From assembly GCA_903886275.1 (NCBI GenBank), contig CAISLN010000081.1, forward strand, positions 19,270 to 83,269: a stretch of 64,000 bases of DNA. Direction: 5' to 3'. The notes under the pieces were generated by a model that did not search any database, was not told where the DNA came from, and saw only the letters and a list, made by a program, of their open reading frames with translations. The position numbers and the translations under genes are program-made. The stretch comes from an uncultured beta proteobacterium (GTDB lineage: Bacteria > Pseudomonadota > Gammaproteobacteria > Burkholderiales > Burkholderiaceae_C). Below, piece by piece: positions 45,566 to 59,195 of the stretch. How positions within the stretch are numbered: position 1 is the first letter of the stretch; each line of letters begins with the position of its first letter.

Positions 45566-46306
45566 TTAGCGCGCCGCCTCGGCCGCGATGTGGCCGGCCA
45601 ACGAGGCCACGAACGAGCGCAAGCCCGTCATGCTCGAAAGTTCTGTATATGCGCCATCCGTCACTGCAGTCCTTGGCGTGGCGATCACCGAAGCAGCGCT
45701 GTAAAGCTGTTCCTTGGCGAGCTTCTTGCAAAGAATATCGTAGCGCTTGAGATACGAGGCGCCGATGAACTCTTTGAACACAGGAAAGTGCGTCGATTTA
45801 TCTTTCACCTGCGCCCTCGATCCTGGAGCATCTTCGACCACCATCAACCAGCCCACAAAAGGCCGCTCCTGTTCGCCAAACGCTCCTTCGCGATAGGCGG
45901 TCCACAAATCATGAGAAGTACCGATGGCTTCTTCGGTCCGGTTGTTGAAATTGTTACCGAAGGATGGACCCACGTGGCTTTTGAATTCGACTGCTGCTAT
46001 TCAGCGCCCTTTGTCAATCACCAGTAAATCCCACAACTTGGTCGGGCGGAAGTAGCCCGGCAAGGTCAGTACCGCCCTGTGCTGATGTACTGCCGCGTGG
46101 GGCAGTCCGTTGGCCTTGACCAGATCGACAACCAGGCTCGAAAAAGCATCCATATTTTTGCCCCCGGTCACCCCTGCGCGTTCGCCTTGGTCGGCCTTGC
46201 CGGAGTCCTTCTGCTTTTGTCTGGCGTCGTCCCTGGTTTGCCAAAACGCCTTGATCGCGTCACAAGCCTTGTTTTCGTAGTCGCAGAGATTCAATGGCAC
46301 AGGCAA
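45566..46306 (-). pseudogene. PaeR7I/XhoI-type restriction endonuclease with in-frame stop
   Basis: The frame from 46306 has PaeR7I/XhoI-type features: [34 protein letters not shown], then a TGA at 46003-46001, then directly in the same frame [21 protein letters not shown] and [18 protein letters not shown]. The catalytic acidic residue and ExK (EFK) fall on either side of the stop, so a truncated product should be inactive. One nucleotide change would restore a protein of about 246 residues. It follows the methylase gene by nine bases. The enzyme family cuts CTCGAG. Confidence 0.85.
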
Positions 46307-46315
46307 TCCTTTGTT

Positions 46316-48025
46316 TTAGTTTATTGACTCGCTGGCGAGCATATCTGCCTCTGCGCAGGACAAACCATATAGTTCGTACGCTGCCGCGTCGCACTCAGCC
46401 ATATTCAAGACGATGGCCGCTTGGGTGAGTCTGGCCCGCATGGATTTCGGAACCTCACTCCACAACGGAAGACGGATGCGCCGCAGATACTGGGCTTGGA
46501 AACGAAGAAACCCCCCGCGCATCGCCGTCGAATAGGCGGCCACGAACTGGCGGGCCACGCTCGACAACAAAACGGCCTGTAAGGCCCGCAAGTCCCAATC
46601 TTCAGACACCACAAAATAGAGGTTGTGATGCGGATACAGCTTTCCCTCCTCGAAGACAACATGGGCCGATCCCTTGATGTCCGGTATCAGTAATTTGGGA
46701 CGGGCCGCCAGCGAAGGTGTTATGCGGTCGATCGTGCGATACCAATTCGCAGGAGACTTCTGCGCAACGTGCCGGCCGGCGATGGCATCGCGATGCAGCT
46801 CCAGGTGCGCCCTGAGCTTGGGATACTCGGACAGATCGGCGAGCTTGCCATCGTCCTCGAACGGGTTGATCACACCAAGACCGGTCCACCGAACGACACC
46901 GCTCGCGATGTCCTTGGTGGTGACGAGGGCTAGCTTGCGCGAGGGTTCCACATCGAGCAAGGCCATGGGAGCGATATATGCCTTATCGGCCCCCGTCGCC
47001 ACGCCTATGCCTACTTTGCAGCCTGCATCTTCCATCGTCGGGAAGCGCGCCTCCAAACGGCGCAGCAGCGCGCGCTTTCCCGAAGAACTCAAAATCCACG
47101 GCTCGGAACCGGAGCCCGCACGCTCTACCAAGGAGATGCCTTGTGCCGGATCTTCCTCTCCGGCGCGCAAGGTATTGGCCAGGGTAACGAGCTTTTTCAC
47201 ATCGATGTCGGGGCGCACCGCCACCATGGTTGGACCGCCCTTGGCCCGCTCGATGAGCGTGATGGCAGGATAGGCCAGCACCTCAGAATCGAACGCAGGG
47301 GAGTCCACCATATCCACATAGGCGCGCAGATGGAAACCTTCAGCAATCATCGCGCGCAGTGGGCCGCCATATTTGTTTTTGGTCCAGCGATCGGCGCAAA
47401 TAAAAACCAATTGGCCGCCATCTGCAAGAAGCGAAAGCGAGCGCTCGATAAACGGAATGTAGAGGTCGGCCCTGTCATACAGGGTTGCATAGAGCTTGCG
47501 GTAGAGGGCCAAGAGGGCCGATGGGATCATTTCCTGGCGCACATACGGAGGATTGCCCACGACAAAATTGAAATGCCCTGGCATCGGCTGCAACAAAAAA
47601 TCACCTGATACCAGCCATGCCGACACCAGCCGCGAGCGCTCGGGCTCTGAGAACCCATACTCGCCGAGCATTGCAGCGAGCTTGCGTTGTGTTGCTTCGA
47701 ATGTGCTTTGGTGCAGCTCGACTGCCCGGATGCAATCGGCCAAATCCACCTTTTCGTCGGATGCCTGGTAGGCCAACAACAACCTTTTTACCGCAGCCAG
47801 AAGGAACTCGCCACCACCGAAGGAGGGCTCCAGCAGCCGCATCCGATGGAGCGGTTTGCCTTGCACATATCCAGCCAAGTCGAGCATAAAATTGACGACC
47901 TCTCGCTTGGTGTAGATCGCACCGCGCTCCTCGGAGCCCGAATCATAGGCGAGCCTGTCCACGGCTTCTGCGACAGGGCAAAAGCCTTCAAGAGAAGGTT
48001 GATCGATGAGAATTGCGCGGGACAA
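46316..48025 (-). CDS. PaeR7I/XhoI-type N6-adenine DNA methyltransferase
   Basis: A 569-residue N6-adenine methyltransferase. The SAM motif is in [20 protein letters not shown], the catalytic motif is NPPY in [12 protein letters not shown], and the N-terminal [18 protein letters not shown] is typical. The C-terminal half would carry the target recognition part. It is paired with the PaeR7I/XhoI-like endonuclease, so CTCGAG is the expected target (inference from family). The frame is intact, so the host DNA may still be methylated although the nuclease is broken. A 20-base stretch of this gene recurs at 48104. Confidence 0.88.
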   Translation of the reverse strand: MSRAILIDQPSLEGFCPVAEAVDRLAYDSGSEERGAIYTKREVVNFMLDLAGYVQGKPLHRMRLLEPSFGGGEFLLAAVKRLLLAYQASDEKVDLADCIRAVELHQSTFEATQRKLAAMLGEYGFSEPERSRLVSAWLVSGDFLLQPMPGHFNFVVGNPPYVRQEMIPSALLALYRKLYATLYDRADLYIPFIERSLSLLADGGQLVFICADRWTKNKYGGPLRAMIAEGFHLRAYVDMVDSPAFDSEVLAYPAITLIERAKGGPTMVAVRPDIDVKKLVTLANTLRAGEEDPAQGISLVERAGSGSEPWILSSSGKRALLRRLEARFPTMEDAGCKVGIGVATGADKAYIAPMALLDVEPSRKLALVTTKDIASGVVRWTGLGVINPFEDDGKLADLSEYPKLRAHLELHRDAIAGRHVAQKSPANWYRTIDRITPSLAARPKLLIPDIKGSAHVVFEEGKLYPHHNLYFVVSEDWDLRALQAVLLSSVARQFVAAYSTAMRGGFLRFQAQYLRRIRLPLWSEVPKSMRARLTQAAIVLNMAECDAAAYELYGLSCAEADMLASESIN

Positions 48026-48123
48026 GCCTTAATTATCGGCCCATCGGCTGCCTCGTTGCCTTTTCAGTTCGCACCATCCCGCACTGCCTCTCAGGCCACC
48101 GTGGCCCGGATGCAATCGGCCAA
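47724..48123. repeat. 20-bp direct repeat in and upstream of the methylase gene
   Basis: GCCCGGATGCAATCGGCCAA occurs at 47724-47743 inside the methylase gene and at 48104-48123 upstream of it. No longer similarity surrounds the two copies. It may mark a small local rearrangement. Confidence 0.5.
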
Positions 48124-48207
48124 CGGCAACTCGCATGGGCTACTGTGACGCCGAAGAAGGAGCAATGCGCGTACCGGTCTGAGCCAACTCGCCACGCATG
48201 AACAGGC

Positions 48208-50937
<2,730 letters not shown>

Positions 50938-50962
50938 GCGGGCGCACCATGCGGCCTGCTGG

Positions 50963-52036
50963 CTACATCAGGCCCAGCTTTTTGGAAGCCATCGCCGTGC
51001 CCAGCACCCTCGCCCTTATTTTGGCGAATGCCGTTTCGCGCGAGGTCGAGACGTCATCGCAAAAAGGCGAAAAGCCACAGTCGTCGGTGGTGCCGAGTTG
51101 CGCCAGTGGAATATGGGCGGCGGCCTGCAACACCCTTTCACAAACCTCTTCAGCGGACTCGATATGGGGGTCGTTGACATCGATGACACCCACGTAGGCC
51201 CGCTGCCAGGGCTTGAGGTATTTGGCGACTATTTTGAGCGCCCGCTCGGGCTCCTTCTCGCAGGCCATGGCAATGCAAAAGCTGCCGGCCTTGAGTTCAA
51301 ACAGGCTGGGCAACAACTCGGAGTAGTCCACATCCGCGCTATGGGTCGAGTCGTGGTCCGCACCTGGGCAGGTATGCACGCCGATGTGCCTGCGCTCTTC
51401 TGGCGTGAAGCGCGACAGCGCCATATTGTTGAGTTCGATAAAGCTATTCAATAGGCCACCGCTGGGGTCGAGCTTGAGGGACAGGCGGCCTTCGGTGAAA
51501 TCAATCTGGACCTTGCTCGCACCGGCGGCAAAGCAGCCGCGCATTTCAGTTTCTTGCTCCTTGAGCAGGTCCTCGATAAACACCTCGCGCGGGTAATCCG
51601 GCAGACCTTGCGGAGGATAAAAAAGACTCAGGGCCGACACCGACACCACCGCCTGCTTCATGGGCACATGGGCATAGGGCTTGGCAAGGGCCAGGCTGTC
51701 TTTGGCGTAGCGTGCAAACTTGAAGGGGCCGCCGGTCAGGCGCGGCAGTTGTCGGATATGCCCATCCAGAAACTTGATGACCACGCCGTCGGGGGCTATG
51801 TTGTCGGCCCGCTCTACGGAGTAGGTGGCAAAGCCGTGGGTCTTGCGCTGCTCGCCATCGGAAATCAGCGGTGAGCCGGTGGCTTCGAGTTCCCGCATGG
51901 TGTCTTGCACAGCAGCGTCGAACGCGGCCTCCATTTCGGCGGCACCGAGGGTGCCCGCATCGAAGCCCCTGATGGCGGCCGTCAACTGCGCAGTGCGGGG
52001 AATGCTGCCAATGGCTTCGGTGGGTAGTTGCGACAT
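50963..52036 (-). CDS. core-MetE-like cobalamin-independent methyltransferase
   Basis: From the ATG at 52036 the protein is 357 residues, about half the length of MetE, and corresponds to the C-terminal catalytic barrel alone (core-MetE class). It has the zinc ligands in HTCPGADHD (His and Cys) and in [11 protein letters not shown] (Cys), plus [12 protein letters not shown] near the expected glutamate. Core-MetE enzymes methylate homocysteine using methyl donors other than methyltetrahydrofolate; the donor here is unknown. It follows the thiamine operon with a gap of about 150 bases. No B12 riboswitch was recognised upstream. An upstream extension of the frame to 52303 overlaps thiE and is rejected. 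Confidence 0.85.
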   Translation of the reverse strand: MSQLPTEAIGSIPRTAQLTAAIRGFDAGTLGAAEMEAAFDAAVQDTMRELEATGSPLISDGEQRKTHGFATYSVERADNIAPDGVVIKFLDGHIRQLPRLTGGPFKFARYAKDSLALAKPYAHVPMKQAVVSVSALSLFYPPQGLPDYPREVFIEDLLKEQETEMRGCFAAGASKVQIDFTEGRLSLKLDPSGGLLNSFIELNNMALSRFTPEERRHIGVHTCPGADHDSTHSADVDYSELLPSLFELKAGSFCIAMACEKEPERALKIVAKYLKPWQRAYVGVIDVNDPHIESAEEVCERVLQAAAHIPLAQLGTTDDCGFSPFCDDVSTSRETAFAKIRARVLGTAMASKKLGLM

Positions 52037-52187
52037 GGTGGTCCTGGAGTGGGTGGGATGCCGGCCAAAGCGTGCAAGACCCCTGCGGCTGCATGCGGTG
52101 TCGTTCAGGCCGGCCCTACCTTGAACACGGATGCATGCATTCTGGTGGACATCGCGCTGCGACGCAATTTCTCGAAACCTACAGGCG

Positions 52188-52865
52188 CTATCTTGTTTCG
52201 CGCAAATGGCGGCGGCCCACCGCACTTGCGACCAGCGCCAGCCCGGCTTGCGCGGCAGCTTGCGGATCGCTGGCCTGGGTGACGGCGCTGACCACCGCCA
52301 CACCGTTTACGCCACAGGCCAGCACACCGGCCATGCGCTCCAGCGAGATGCCGCCTATGGCCACCACCGGGTACGGTGCGGCCTGCTGGGTCCACAGGGC
52401 CAACTGCTCCAGACCCACGGGCGCATAGGGCATGACCTTGAGCGTGGTGGGGTAGACCGGGCCTATGGCCAGATAAGAAGGCCGGGCCGTCTTGGCGCGT
52501 TCGAGCTCAGCTTGCGTGTGGGTGCTCAGACCCAGGCGCAGGCCCGATGCAAGCAGGGCCGCACGGTCCGCATCGCCCAACGCGGCCCAGTCCTCCTGGC
52601 CCAGGTGCACACCATAGGCCCCCTCGGCCAGGGCAAGTTGCCAATGGTCGTTGATAAACAACTGGCTGCCTGGATGGGAGCGCGCAGCGGCCACGGCAGT
52701 GCGCACCTGTTGCGCGATGTACTGGCGGTCGGTGGACTTGCAGCGCAACTGCAGGGTGCGCACGCCCCATGGCAACAGGCGCTGCACCCCATCGGCATCG
52801 GGCAGCACCGGGTAAAAACCCAGATCGGAAATCAGCGGCGCGAAGGCCTGCAGTGGATGGGACAT
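52188..52865 (-). CDS. thiE: thiamine-phosphate synthase
   Basis: A 225-residue TIM-barrel enzyme that joins the pyrimidine and thiazole halves of thiamine phosphate. It has FYPVLPDADGV near the N-terminus, LQLRCKS, QLFINDHWQLALAEGAYGVHLGQEDW, and late YPVVAIGGISLERM and VNGVAVVSAV. The ATG at 52865 gives the usual N-terminus; an upstream ATG at 52892 adds nine residues. It is the last gene of thiC-thiO-thiS-thiG-thiE and starts 11 bases after thiG. Confidence 0.9.
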   Translation of the reverse strand: MSHPLQAFAPLISDLGFYPVLPDADGVQRLLPWGVRTLQLRCKSTDRQYIAQQVRTAVAAARSHPGSQLFINDHWQLALAEGAYGVHLGQEDWAALGDADRAALLASGLRLGLSTHTQAELERAKTARPSYLAIGPVYPTTLKVMPYAPVGLEQLALWTQQAAPYPVVAIGGISLERMAGVLACGVNGVAVVSAVTQASDPQAAAQAGLALVASAVGRRHLRETR

Positions 52866-52876
52866 CGAAGGGACTT

Positions 52877-53704
52877 TCAGGAGGCGTGCCAAAACGGCAT
52901 GCCCACGGTGGGGGTGGAGGCCTGGGCGGCTGCGCGCTCGGGCATGGGGGTGGACTCGAAGGCGAGGCGCCCGGCCGACACGCCATCGGCAAAGGCGCGC
53001 GCCATGCGCACCGGGTCGCCGGCCTGGGCTACGGCGGTGTTGAGCAGCACGGCATCAAAGCCCAGCTCCATCACCTGCGCCGCATGCGAGGGGCGACCCA
53101 GTCCGGCATCGACCACCAGCACGGCATCGGGCATCCTGCGGCGCAGGGTCTCCAGCGCATAGGGGTTTTGCACACCACGGCCACTGCCAATCGGCGCGGC
53201 CCAGGGCATTACCGCCGCACAGCCCACGCCATGCAGGCGCTGCGCCGTCACCAGATCGTCGGTGGTGTAGGCGAACACGGAAAAACCTTCTCGCACCAAA
53301 CGCGTGGCCGCGTCCAGCGTGGCCGACAGGTCGGGCTGCAGGGTGTAGTCGTCGCCAATCACTTCGAGCTTGATCCACGGCGTGGCAAAAATTTCACGCG
53401 CCATCAGCGCCAGGTTAAAGGCCTCGTCTGCGCTGTGGCAACCGGCGGTGTTGGGCAGCACCTGGCAGCCCAGCGACTGCACGCGCTGCCAGAAATGGTT
53501 GCCGCCGCCCGTCTCGGGCTGCAGGCGGCGCAGGCCCACGGTGAGCACCTCGGTGCCGCTGGCCAGCACCGCATCGGCTAGCACCTGCAGCGAGGGGTAA
53601 TGCGCCGTGCCCAGCAGCATGCGGCTCGATAGCGTGGTGCCGGCCACCTGCCAGGTTGCAGTGTCGCTTGCAGCGGGCGCATCGTTTGGTTCAAGGTTTT
53701 GCAT
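52877..53704 (-). CDS. thiG: thiazole synthase
   Basis: A 275-residue TIM-barrel enzyme. From the ATG at 53704 it has LLGTAHYPSLQVL, NTAGCHSADEAFNLALMARE, WIKLEVIGDDYTLQPD, VMPWAAPIGSGRGVQNPY and VDAGLGRPSHAAQVMELGFDAVLLNTAVA. ThiG builds the thiazole phosphate from deoxyxylulose phosphate, dehydroglycine and ThiS thiocarboxylate. It starts one base after the thiS stop. A longer frame that runs upstream overlaps thiS and is rejected. Confidence 0.95.
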   Translation of the reverse strand: MQNLEPNDAPAASDTATWQVAGTTLSSRMLLGTAHYPSLQVLADAVLASGTEVLTVGLRRLQPETGGGNHFWQRVQSLGCQVLPNTAGCHSADEAFNLALMAREIFATPWIKLEVIGDDYTLQPDLSATLDAATRLVREGFSVFAYTTDDLVTAQRLHGVGCAAVMPWAAPIGSGRGVQNPYALETLRRRMPDAVLVVDAGLGRPSHAAQVMELGFDAVLLNTAVAQAGDPVRMARAFADGVSAGRLAFESTPMPERAAAQASTPTVGMPFWHAS

Positions 53705-53705
53705 T

Positions 53706-53915
53706 TCAGCCTCCGGTAATGGGTGCGATGACATCGACGCGGTCACCGGCCTGCAGCGGCTGCTGCGGCCATTGCACGCGAGGCACAAAGCAGTTGTTGA
53801 TGGCACAGGCCATGGCGGCGTTGAGGTCATGGCCGCGCTCCAACAGCAGGGCCTGCAACTGCGTGGCCTGTGTGCGCACCGGCTGGCCGTTGAGGTGGAT
53901 GTCGAGTGGGTTCAT
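53706..53915 (-). CDS. thiS: thiamine sulfur-carrier protein
   Basis: A 69-residue ubiquitin-fold protein, MNPLDIHLNGQPVRT at the start and ending in the required diglycine (VIAPITGG), with ACAINNCFVPR in the middle. ThiS carries the thiocarboxylate sulfur for ThiG. Its start overlaps the thiO stop by four bases (ATGA), and its stop is one base before thiG, as expected in the operon. Confidence 0.93.
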   Translation of the reverse strand: MNPLDIHLNGQPVRTQATQLQALLLERGHDLNAAMACAINNCFVPRVQWPQQPLQAGDRVDVIAPITGG

Positions 53916-54997
53916 GCGTGGGCTTCCCCTATTTTTTGCATCAGGGATTCCACCAGCGCGGGCGCGCACAGGTAGCCGTGGCGGTACAGGCCATTGAGGT
54001 GCCAGATGCCGTCTTGCAGCAGACAGGCGGGCTGGTCGTTGTCGAGCGCCGGGCGCAGTGCGGCAGACAGGCGCAGTACGCGGGCCTCGCCAAAGGCCGG
54101 GTGCAGGCTGTAGAGCGCGCTGCCCAGCTCCAGCATGGAGCGCAGGGTGATGTCGCCTGTGTCTTCGGACTCCAGCTCGGTGGCACCCACCACAAACTGG
54201 TGGTGGGGACGCGGCGCCACATAGAGCTGGTAGCGCGGATGCATCAGGCGCACCGGACGCTGCAAGGTCACGCCCTTGCACTCCACGCGCAGCACCTCGC
54301 CGCGCACACCGCGCAGACGGGAAAGCAGGGGCTTGCTGCCCACACCGCGCGCATCGACCACCAGGTCCACGGCGATGTCGAGTTCGCCACTGCCACCTTT
54401 CCCTCGGATGCGCTGCGCCTCCAGCCCATGCACCACCACCTCCTCATACCAGACCACGCCCAGGCGGTCCAACGCTTGTGCCAGCGCCTCCATCCACTGG
54501 TCGTTGGCCAACTGGCCTTCGCCCTGCAGGTGCAGGCCAGAATGAAAGCGCCCGGCCAGCGCAGGTTCCAGCGTCGCCAGGCCCACCGCGTCCAGTGGCT
54601 GCACCTGTTCGCGGTGCGAAGCGGGCAGCTTGTGTTGCAGGAGGCGCGTGAAGTGGTCCATGGAACTCTGGTCCGGCCCATGGGCCACGACCAACGTGCC
54701 TTGTTGGCGAAAGTACACCGGCTGTGCGTCGGCCTGCGGATCACTGGCATGCAACTCGGCAATCCACTGCGGCCAGAGTTCCATGGAGCGCTGGCCCAGG
54801 GCAAACACCAGGGCGTCGGACACCGCCAACTCGGCCAGCGGCGAGAGCATGGCAGCGGCCACCATCGCTGCCGTGTCCAGCGCGTCGCGCCTGCGGCTGT
54901 CCAGCAGCGTGACGCGGTGGCCCGCGCGCAGCAGCCGCCAGGCCAGACAGCGACCGGCCAGACCGGCGCCGGCAATGCCTATGTGCAACGCATGCAT
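53912..54997 (-). CDS. thiO: glycine oxidase
   Basis: A 361-residue FAD-dependent D-amino-acid oxidase family protein. From the ATG at 54997 it has the Rossmann motif IGIAGAGLAGRCLAWRLL near the N-terminus, DTAAMVAAAMLSP, VDARGVGSKPL and the late NGLYRHGYLCAPALVE. ThiO makes dehydroglycine for ThiG. The frame extends upstream into thiC and is not used. It overlaps the thiS start and begins just after the thiC stop. Confidence 0.92.
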   Translation of the reverse strand: MHALHIGIAGAGLAGRCLAWRLLRAGHRVTLLDSRRRDALDTAAMVAAAMLSPLAELAVSDALVFALGQRSMELWPQWIAELHASDPQADAQPVYFRQQGTLVVAHGPDQSSMDHFTRLLQHKLPASHREQVQPLDAVGLATLEPALAGRFHSGLHLQGEGQLANDQWMEALAQALDRLGVVWYEEVVVHGLEAQRIRGKGGSGELDIAVDLVVDARGVGSKPLLSRLRGVRGEVLRVECKGVTLQRPVRLMHPRYQLYVAPRPHHQFVVGATELESEDTGDITLRSMLELGSALYSLHPAFGEARVLRLSAALRPALDNDQPACLLQDGIWHLNGLYRHGYLCAPALVESLMQKIGEAHA

Positions 54998-55007
54998 GCT
55001 GCCGGCT

Positions 55008-56960
<1,953 letters not shown>

Positions 56961-57018
56961 CTACCGGAGAGAGCGTGGGCTGAATTCAGCCTTGCATGGA
57001 CCGGTGCCAATGTGCGTT

Positions 57019-57103
57019 GTTCCCTCCGCGGGAATGACCCCGATCAGGTTCAGCGGGTTCCACGTGAGTGGTCTCAGCCTCGACTTACGTCTTTGGCGCC
57101 CCG
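57019..57103 (-). promoter_or_regulatory. TPP riboswitch (THI box) controlling thiC
   Basis: Read on the minus strand, the segment contains the conserved TPP-riboswitch blocks in order: GGGGCGCC, GGCTGAGACC and ACCCGCTGAACCTGATC, followed by the closing GGGGTC and GCGGAGGGAAC. It lies 90 bases upstream of the thiC ATG. Binding of thiamine pyrophosphate should switch off the thi operon. Confidence 0.95.
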
Positions 57104-57171
57104 ACAAGCCCATTCAGTGTATGCGAAGTGTGTGCGGTTGCGCACGGACTTGCCGCGCAGCCCCACCCCGC

Positions 57172-57444
57172 CTACGGCTTGCTCTTTGCAATCAGGCTGA
57201 ACTGCTTGTGCTGATCGGTCAACAACAGGAACAGCGCGAAGATGGGGCCCGGCATGTTGCGCGGATCGCTGGAACTTTCGAGCGCCTGCCAGGTGCGCGA
57301 TTGCAGGCCACCCCGGCTGCCGGCCTGCACCGGATAGCCCAACAGGGCGGCCGCTTCGATCTGGCTCAGGCCCGCGCCCAGGCGCGCCGCCTTGAGCTCC
57401 TCGCCGCTGGGCTGTGGCAGGTCAAGCAGGGGGAATGGCTGCAT
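57172..57444 (-). CDS. small XRE-like helix-turn-helix protein
   Basis: A 90-residue protein with an XRE/Cro-type helix-turn-helix in the first half (GEELKAARLGAGLSQIEAAALLG, quoted in part: LGAGLSQIEAAALLG) followed by RTWQALESS and a hydrophobic LFLLLTD segment. It is probably a DNA-binding regulator of unknown target. It lies 15 bases downstream of the small cysteine-containing protein gene, so the two may form a transcript that runs toward the riboswitch. Confidence 0.6.
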   Translation of the reverse strand: MQPFPLLDLPQPSGEELKAARLGAGLSQIEAAALLGYPVQAGSRGGLQSRTWQALESSSDPRNMPGPIFALFLLLTDQHKQFSLIAKSKP

Positions 57445-57459
57445 AGCAGCGTCAGCGCA

Positions 57460-57678
57460 TCAGGGCAGGCCGCACTTGGGGGAGCACACCACATGGCTCT
57501 TGCCCAACAGGCGCTTGGACATCAGGTCGGTGCGGGGTCGGTGCTTGCCGCATAGGAAGCAGGACATGGTGGCATTGCCGGCGAAGGCACTGGTGGTTCC
57601 GAAGGGGGATCCGGCCGATTTGGCCTTGTAACGCAGGCCGTCTTCGAGGATGGCTGACTTGGTAACTGGTTTGCTCAT
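57460..57678 (-). CDS. small cysteine-containing (zinc-ribbon-like) protein
   Basis: A 72-residue protein with two cysteine pairs, CFLC near residue 40 and CSPKC near the end, which could bind one zinc ion. The part between is basic (KHRPRTDLMSKRLLGKSH). The N-terminal third is Ser/Thr-rich. No family is recognised; it resembles small nucleic-acid-binding zinc proteins. It precedes the XRE-like gene on the same strand. Confidence 0.6.
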   Translation of the reverse strand: MSKPVTKSAILEDGLRYKAKSAGSPFGTTSAFAGNATMSCFLCGKHRPRTDLMSKRLLGKSHVVCSPKCGLP

Positions 57679-57750
57679 AGACCGATTTTACTTTCTATCG
57701 GTCTGTGCGCCGGCATTTCATCCAATAACGTTTGCCTAGCACAGCCGGAC

Positions 57751-57806
57751 AAACGATCTGCATGGTTTTTAGGCACCGCGTTGCAGCCCAATAGGCATGC
57801 GGGTTT
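57751..57806. repeat. 56-bp direct repeat R, copy 1
   Basis: Matches 58044-58099 at 55 of 56 positions, containing GGCACCGCGTTGCAGCCCAA and ATGCGGG. It is followed 18 bases later by TTATCCCCA. Confidence 0.85.
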
Positions 57807-58043
57807 GACAAGGTTTCCCCCTAGTTATCCCCAACTCCGTCCACACAATTTGTGAACGGATTGTTACACCCAGCGCACAGAAAAATGCCCCACTGCGGAC
57901 GCTGCCGACTCAACCAGTGTGCATGGCGGGCCCACAGACCGGAAATATCGCCGCCTTAGCCGCTTTTCTCGCATGCAATCGACGCCGCGTTGCGCAACTT
58001 CGCCCACCAGTCCCCCGATTGCAATCGCATAACACAGTCGAAA

Positions 58044-58099
58044 AAACGATCTGCATGGTTTTTGGGCACCGCGTTGCAGCCCAATAGGCATGCGGGTTT
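58044..58099. repeat. 56-bp direct repeat R, copy 2
   Basis: Matches 57751-57806 at 55 of 56 positions. It is followed 18 bases later by the DnaA-box consensus TTATCCACA, at the same distance as in copy 1. Confidence 0.85.
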
Positions 58100-58318
58100 A
58101 CCCTGCAATCTGCATAGTTATCCACAACTCCATTCACAGCTTGTGTGGAAGGATTTTTAGAGGATTGAACACCCATGCAGACAGATTCAACCCGTCAGCG
58201 GATGGACTGCAGCGCCACTTGGTCCAGGCGCACAAAAACAAAGCCCGCATGGAGCAACCTCACCCGCTGGCAAGGCATACCCAGCGCCAGGCCGCACTAC
58301 TCGCGCACGACTCGCGTG

Positions 58319-58762
58319 TTACTCGCGCACCACCAACACCGGCAGGCGGGTGTGTTGCAGCACGCGCTGCGTCACGCTGCCCATGACGAGCTTGTCCAGG
58401 CCGCTGCGTCCATGTGAACCCATGACGATCAGGTCCACCTGCTCGGCCTGGGCCACATCCAGAATGGCACGCCAGACCTTTTGCACGTCTATCACCTGGG
58501 TGCTCACCTGCAGACCTGCGGCCTCTACTTTGTTGCGCGCCGCACTGACTGTTTGCTCAGCCTCGCGGCGCAGGTCCGCAGCCAACTCGACCTGGTAGCT
58601 GGCGTATTCAGCCGCGGCGGCAATATAGGGATAGGGGTCGTACACCATCACCAAGGCCATGCTCGCCCCGCACAAGCGGGCCAAAGCAATGGCCTGGTCA
58701 AGGGCCGACTCGGAGGTGGGCGAACCGTCCAGTGGAACCAAAATGCGCTTGTACAGGGACAT
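58319..58762 (-). CDS. UspA-family universal stress protein
   Basis: A 147-residue single-domain Usp. From the ATG at 58762 it has YKRILVPLDGSPTSESALDQA at the start (quoted in part: KRILVPLDGSPTS) and the ATP-binding signature VMGSHGRSGLDKLVMGSV, of the G-x2-G-x9-G-S form, near the end. It probably binds ATP in the cytoplasm under stress. A preceding GGAG lies before the ATG. It stands between the repeat region and the type VI cassette. Confidence 0.92.
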   Translation of the reverse strand: MSLYKRILVPLDGSPTSESALDQAIALARLCGASMALVMVYDPYPYIAAAAEYASYQVELAADLRREAEQTVSAARNKVEAAGLQVSTQVIDVQKVWRAILDVAQAEQVDLIVMGSHGRSGLDKLVMGSVTQRVLQHTRLPVLVVRE

Positions 58763-58931
58763 GATGAAACTCCTTGTGAAGAGGAGTCCATTCTGACCAT
58801 TCCCGGCGCCCCTGCAATAGATAAAACGCAGGCGCCGGCTGCGCTGATGTTTGCCCACCCGTTTGCCCGGGCTACCACGCAAGCGCTATGGGTTGCGGTA
58901 GCGCGGGCGCAGTGGCTATCGCCTAACCCGT

Positions 58932-59195
58932 TCATGCCTTGAACGACGCGACCAGGGTGGCGCCGCAGGCGGTGGCGGTGCCCTCGTAGGCAAGCCAGCG
59001 CCCCATATTCTTTTTGCCCTGGCCGCTGGGAAGGATGGCAAAGTCACCTTTGCATTGGGGGCAATGCGTCATGTCGCCTTCAAGCGCCACGGCGATGCCA
59101 TGCACGGTGATGGTGGCAGAAGCACTGATCACCTTGCCACCATGGCTGCTGCCGTCGCCCAAGCGGATAGCGGCCTGACCTGCTTCGTTACGCAT
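58932..59195 (-). CDS. PAAR-domain type VI spike-tip protein
   Basis: An 87-residue PAAR protein. From the ATG at 59195 it has IRLGDGSSHGGKVISASATITVHG (in part: GDGSSHGGKV), then DMTHCPQCKG and a final TACGATLVASFKA. PAAR proteins sharpen the tip of the VgrG spike of type VI secretion systems by binding a metal with His and Cys. There is no effector extension. It overlaps the end of the Tli4-like gene by eight bases and is the last gene of the cassette vgrG-tle-tli4-PAAR. Confidence 0.85.
   Translation of the reverse strand: MRNEAGQAAIRLGDGSSHGGKVISASATITVHGIAVALEGDMTHCPQCKGDFAILPSGQGKKNMGRWLAYEGTATACGATLVASFKA

Larger units (their letters stand above)
57679..58318. other. non-coding region with 56-bp repeat and DnaA-box-like sites
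   Basis: About 640 bases without a convincing gene; the open frames present are basic and unlike any family. A 56-base unit occurs at 57751-57806 and 58044-58099 with a single mismatch (one A/G difference), and looser similarity continues on both sides. The downstream extension of each unit carries a DnaA-box-like sequence: TTATCCCCA at 57825-57833 and a perfect TTATCCACA at 58118-58126. Confidence 0.6.

Noticed and set aside
45990..46015. Selenocysteine or programmed readthrough at the TGA in the XhoI-like nuclease
   Set aside because: No SECIS-like hairpin was seen after the stop, the family does not use selenocysteine, and a single point mutation explains it.
52037..52187. Cobalamin or SAM riboswitch upstream of the core-MetE-like gene
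   Set aside because: I could not find a B12-box or SAM-box core in the 150-base gap, and core-MetE does not need B12.
57864..58176. Short minus-strand frames within the 57.7-58.3 kb repeat region
   Set aside because: They overlap the 56-bp repeats and each other, are very basic, and show no known domain or ribosome site.
57679..58318. Chromosomal replication origin
   Set aside because: Only one perfect DnaA box is present, and dnaA, dnaN, gidA or parAB are not adjacent. A DnaA-binding accessory site is the most that can be suggested.
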